Source: Cryomorpha sp963741985 | Lineage (GTDB): Bacteria > Bacteroidota > Bacteroidia > Flavobacteriales_D > Cryomorphaceae | NCBI GenBank assembly: GCA_963741985.1 | Contig: CAVUKD010000003.1 | Location: forward strand, 62,001 to 126,000 | Length of the DNA stretch: 64,000 nt | Direction: 5' to 3' | Part shown: piece after piece, positions 62,681 through 64,000 of the stretch | Layout of the letters: every line of letters begins with the position of its first letter | How positions within the stretch are numbered: the first letter of the stretch is position 1 | Notes under the pieces: generated by a model | The model's input: only the letters and a program-made list of their open reading frames with translations | Databases searched by the model: none | Told to the model about the DNA's origin: nothing | Translations under genes and position numbers: made by a program

Positions 62681-64000
62681 ATGTTTTTTGAATTTCTAAA
62701 ACTCGAATTGCGATCGGCTTTTAAAAGTCCGATGATTTATGTCTTCTTCTTTATTGTTGGGCTCATGTCGTTTGGAGCAGTGGCCAGCGATAATGTCCAA
62801 ATTGGGGGTGCAATAGGGAATATTTACAAAAACGCTCCGCATGTTCTTACCACTTTTGTGCTAATTCTCGGGGTATTTGGGGTACTATTTGCTGCAGCAT
62901 TTTTCAATAATGCAGCCCTTCGCGATCATAGCAATCAGTTTAATGAAATCATGTTTCACCTGCCGATTAAAAAGGCTGGGTACTTCTGGGGTCGCTTTAT
63001 CGGTGCACTTATATTGTCCACAGTTCCCCTATTGGCGGTTTTTGTTGGAGCCTGGCTTGCAGCGATTATCGCACCTGCTGTAGGATGGCTTGATGCTGAT
63101 CGCATAGGTCCTTTCTATTTCAAAACGCTGACCAGTACGTATTTCATTTTCATCCTACCGAATATGTTTCTCGCAGGATCGATTATCTTTTTCTTGGCAC
63201 ATAGATTTAAAAGCACTATCATCTCTTTTATAGGAGCCATGGGAATTATTGTAGCCTATATTGCGTCCGGAACATTCCTGTCAGATATAGATAACCGCCA
63301 TTTGGCAGCGTTGGTAGATATTTTTGGAATCAGAACTTATAACGTTTATAGTCAGTATTTCACACCCATCGAGCGAAATACGCTAAGCCCGGAATTTACA
63401 GGCGTAATAATGCAAAACCGATTGATATGGATTGGCGTCGCTGTGGTTCTTTCCCTATGGTCTTTTTATAGTTTTTCCTTTCGGGAAAAATTGCGGTTTA
63501 AGAAGCGCAATGCCAAAAAAGAAGCAGTTGAAATAGCTCCAGCATTCATCGCACTTCCAAAAGTCCATGCACGATTTGGTAAGGGATTAAACGTTCTCCA
63601 ATTTAAGAGTTTTTTTCTTGCCAACTTCCTTAGTATTTCCAAGAGTGTGGTGTTTAAAATTATAGCTGCTTTTGGAATTATCCTGCTTTTTACCAGCCTT
63701 GTAAGCGGTTATGAATATTTTGGCCTCCAGTCTTACCCGGTAACATATAAAGTAATAGGCGATATCTCTAATTCGACGAGTATTTTTATGATGATCGTTA
63801 TAATCTTTTTTAGTGGTGAATTGGTTTGGCGCGATCGAATATCGCACATCGAAGAGGTTGTAAACGCTACACCGCACAATTCTTTCATTTCAATATTTGC
63901 AAAGGTGGCATCGTTGGTTTCTGTGGCCATCATCCTGCAATTTGTATTTATTTTCATGGGTGTAATGGCGCAACTACTGCGTGGGTATACGCACATTGAA
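62681..64000 (+). CDS. ABC-2 type transporter permease, N-terminal part (runs off the window)
   Basis: 440 codons are visible and the frame stays open to the end. It has at least eight membrane segments (SPMIYVFFFIVGLMSFGAVA, VLTTFVLILGVFGVLFAAAFF, LIGALILSTVPLLAVFVGAW, KIIAAFGIILLFTSLVSG and others), separated by a basic cytoplasmic linker (FREKLRFKKRNAKK). This is the pattern of the long permease (often about 1200 residues) that carries an M1-family aminopeptidase in its C-terminal half in Bacteroidota; the HExxH part would lie beyond base 64000, so that fusion is only predicted. Its ATPase is encoded just upstream. Confidence 0.85.
   Translation, partial: MFFEFLKLELRSAFKSPMIYVFFFIVGLMSFGAVASDNVQIGGAIGNIYKNAPHVLTTFVLILGVFGVLFAAAFFNNAALRDHSNQFNEIMFHLPIKKAGYFWGRFIGALILSTVPLLAVFVGAWLAAIIAPAVGWLDADRIGPFYFKTLTSTYFIFILPNMFLAGSIIFFLAHRFKSTIISFIGAMGIIVAYIASGTFLSDIDNRHLAALVDIFGIRTYNVYSQYFTPIERNTLSPEFTGVIMQNRLIWIGVAVVLSLWSFYSFSFREKLRFKKRNAKKEAVEIAPAFIALPKVHARFGKGLNVLQFKSFFLANFLSISKSVVFKIIAAFGIILLFTSLVSGYEYFGLQSYPVTYKVIGDISNSTSIFMMIVIIFFSGELVWRDRISHIEEVVNATPHNSFISIFAKVASLVSVAIILQFVFIFMGVMAQLLRGYTHIE

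Overview
The window looks like a chromosome segment of a marine or aquatic Bacteroidota bacterium, most likely a flavobacterial/cryomorphacean lineage (inference). The support is: about eleven genes or pseudogenes ending in type IX secretion (T9SS) C-terminal sorting domains; promoters of the Bacteroidetes form (TTTG, about 18-20 nt, TAnnTTTG) seen best in front of the tRNA-Lys gene; a bacillithiol-pathway gene (bshA); SusC-like carboxypeptidase-regulatory folds; and A-rich leaders without strong Shine-Dalgarno sequences.

Layout. 1-4.2 kb: the end of an SPFH gene with a ribbon-helix-helix regulator, a secreted DNA/RNA endonuclease carrying an OB-fold, a decayed lipoprotein gene, an RDD membrane protein and a large secreted protein. 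4.2-14.8 kb: one huge minus-strand surface-protein gene (VWA, DUF11-like, about 43 repeats of 49 residues, propeller modules, T9SS tail; about 3525 aa if two +1 frameshifts are ignored). 15.2-18.5 kb: a three-gene two-component operon (single receiver, NtrC-type activator, histidine kinase). 18.7-22.1 kb: an envelope/osmotic stress group (MscS channel, DUF2383 bundle, lipoprotein, YtxH, holin-like protein, small partner). 22.1-28.7 kb: a GH113-like lipoprotein, a TPR histidine kinase, a dead sugar-transporter gene and a T9SS subtilase. 28.8-35.4 kb: an HVA1/DUF2945 protein, tRNA-Lys(CTT), a two-gene T9SS operon with a dinucleotide-repeat tract in its leader, an SLC13 permease, a lipoprotein and a 2OG-Fe(II) dioxygenase. 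35.6-39.5 kb: a frameshifted T9SS adhesin-like gene. 39.7-50.6 kb: anti-sigma, ECF sigma, fasciclin, TPR and two DUF4331 genes. 51.3-56.4 kb: a broken metallopeptidase gene with a CTCA tetranucleotide tract, followed by four tandem paralogues of an unrecognised T9SS-secreted family. 56.5-64 kb: tRNA-Leu(GAG), a fatty-acid hydroxylase, a beta-helix-like lipoprotein divergent from a CoA transferase, bshA and an ABC exporter running off the end.

The main theme is variation of secreted or surface proteins. Two T9SS cargo genes have simple-sequence repeats exactly in the signal-peptide coding region, and both are out of frame at the present repeat number; removing or adding units restores a good signal peptide fused to the body. 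This resembles the leader-repeat switch of Neisseria opa genes and would be unusual in Bacteroidota, which mostly use invertible promoters. A third cargo gene is out of frame in its leader, the giant repeat protein has two frameshifts at the same place in its repeat, and a tandem array carries fossil copies of a sorting-domain tail between its members. Several of these genes also carry deletions, so decay or sequencing error must be excluded before a switch is claimed.
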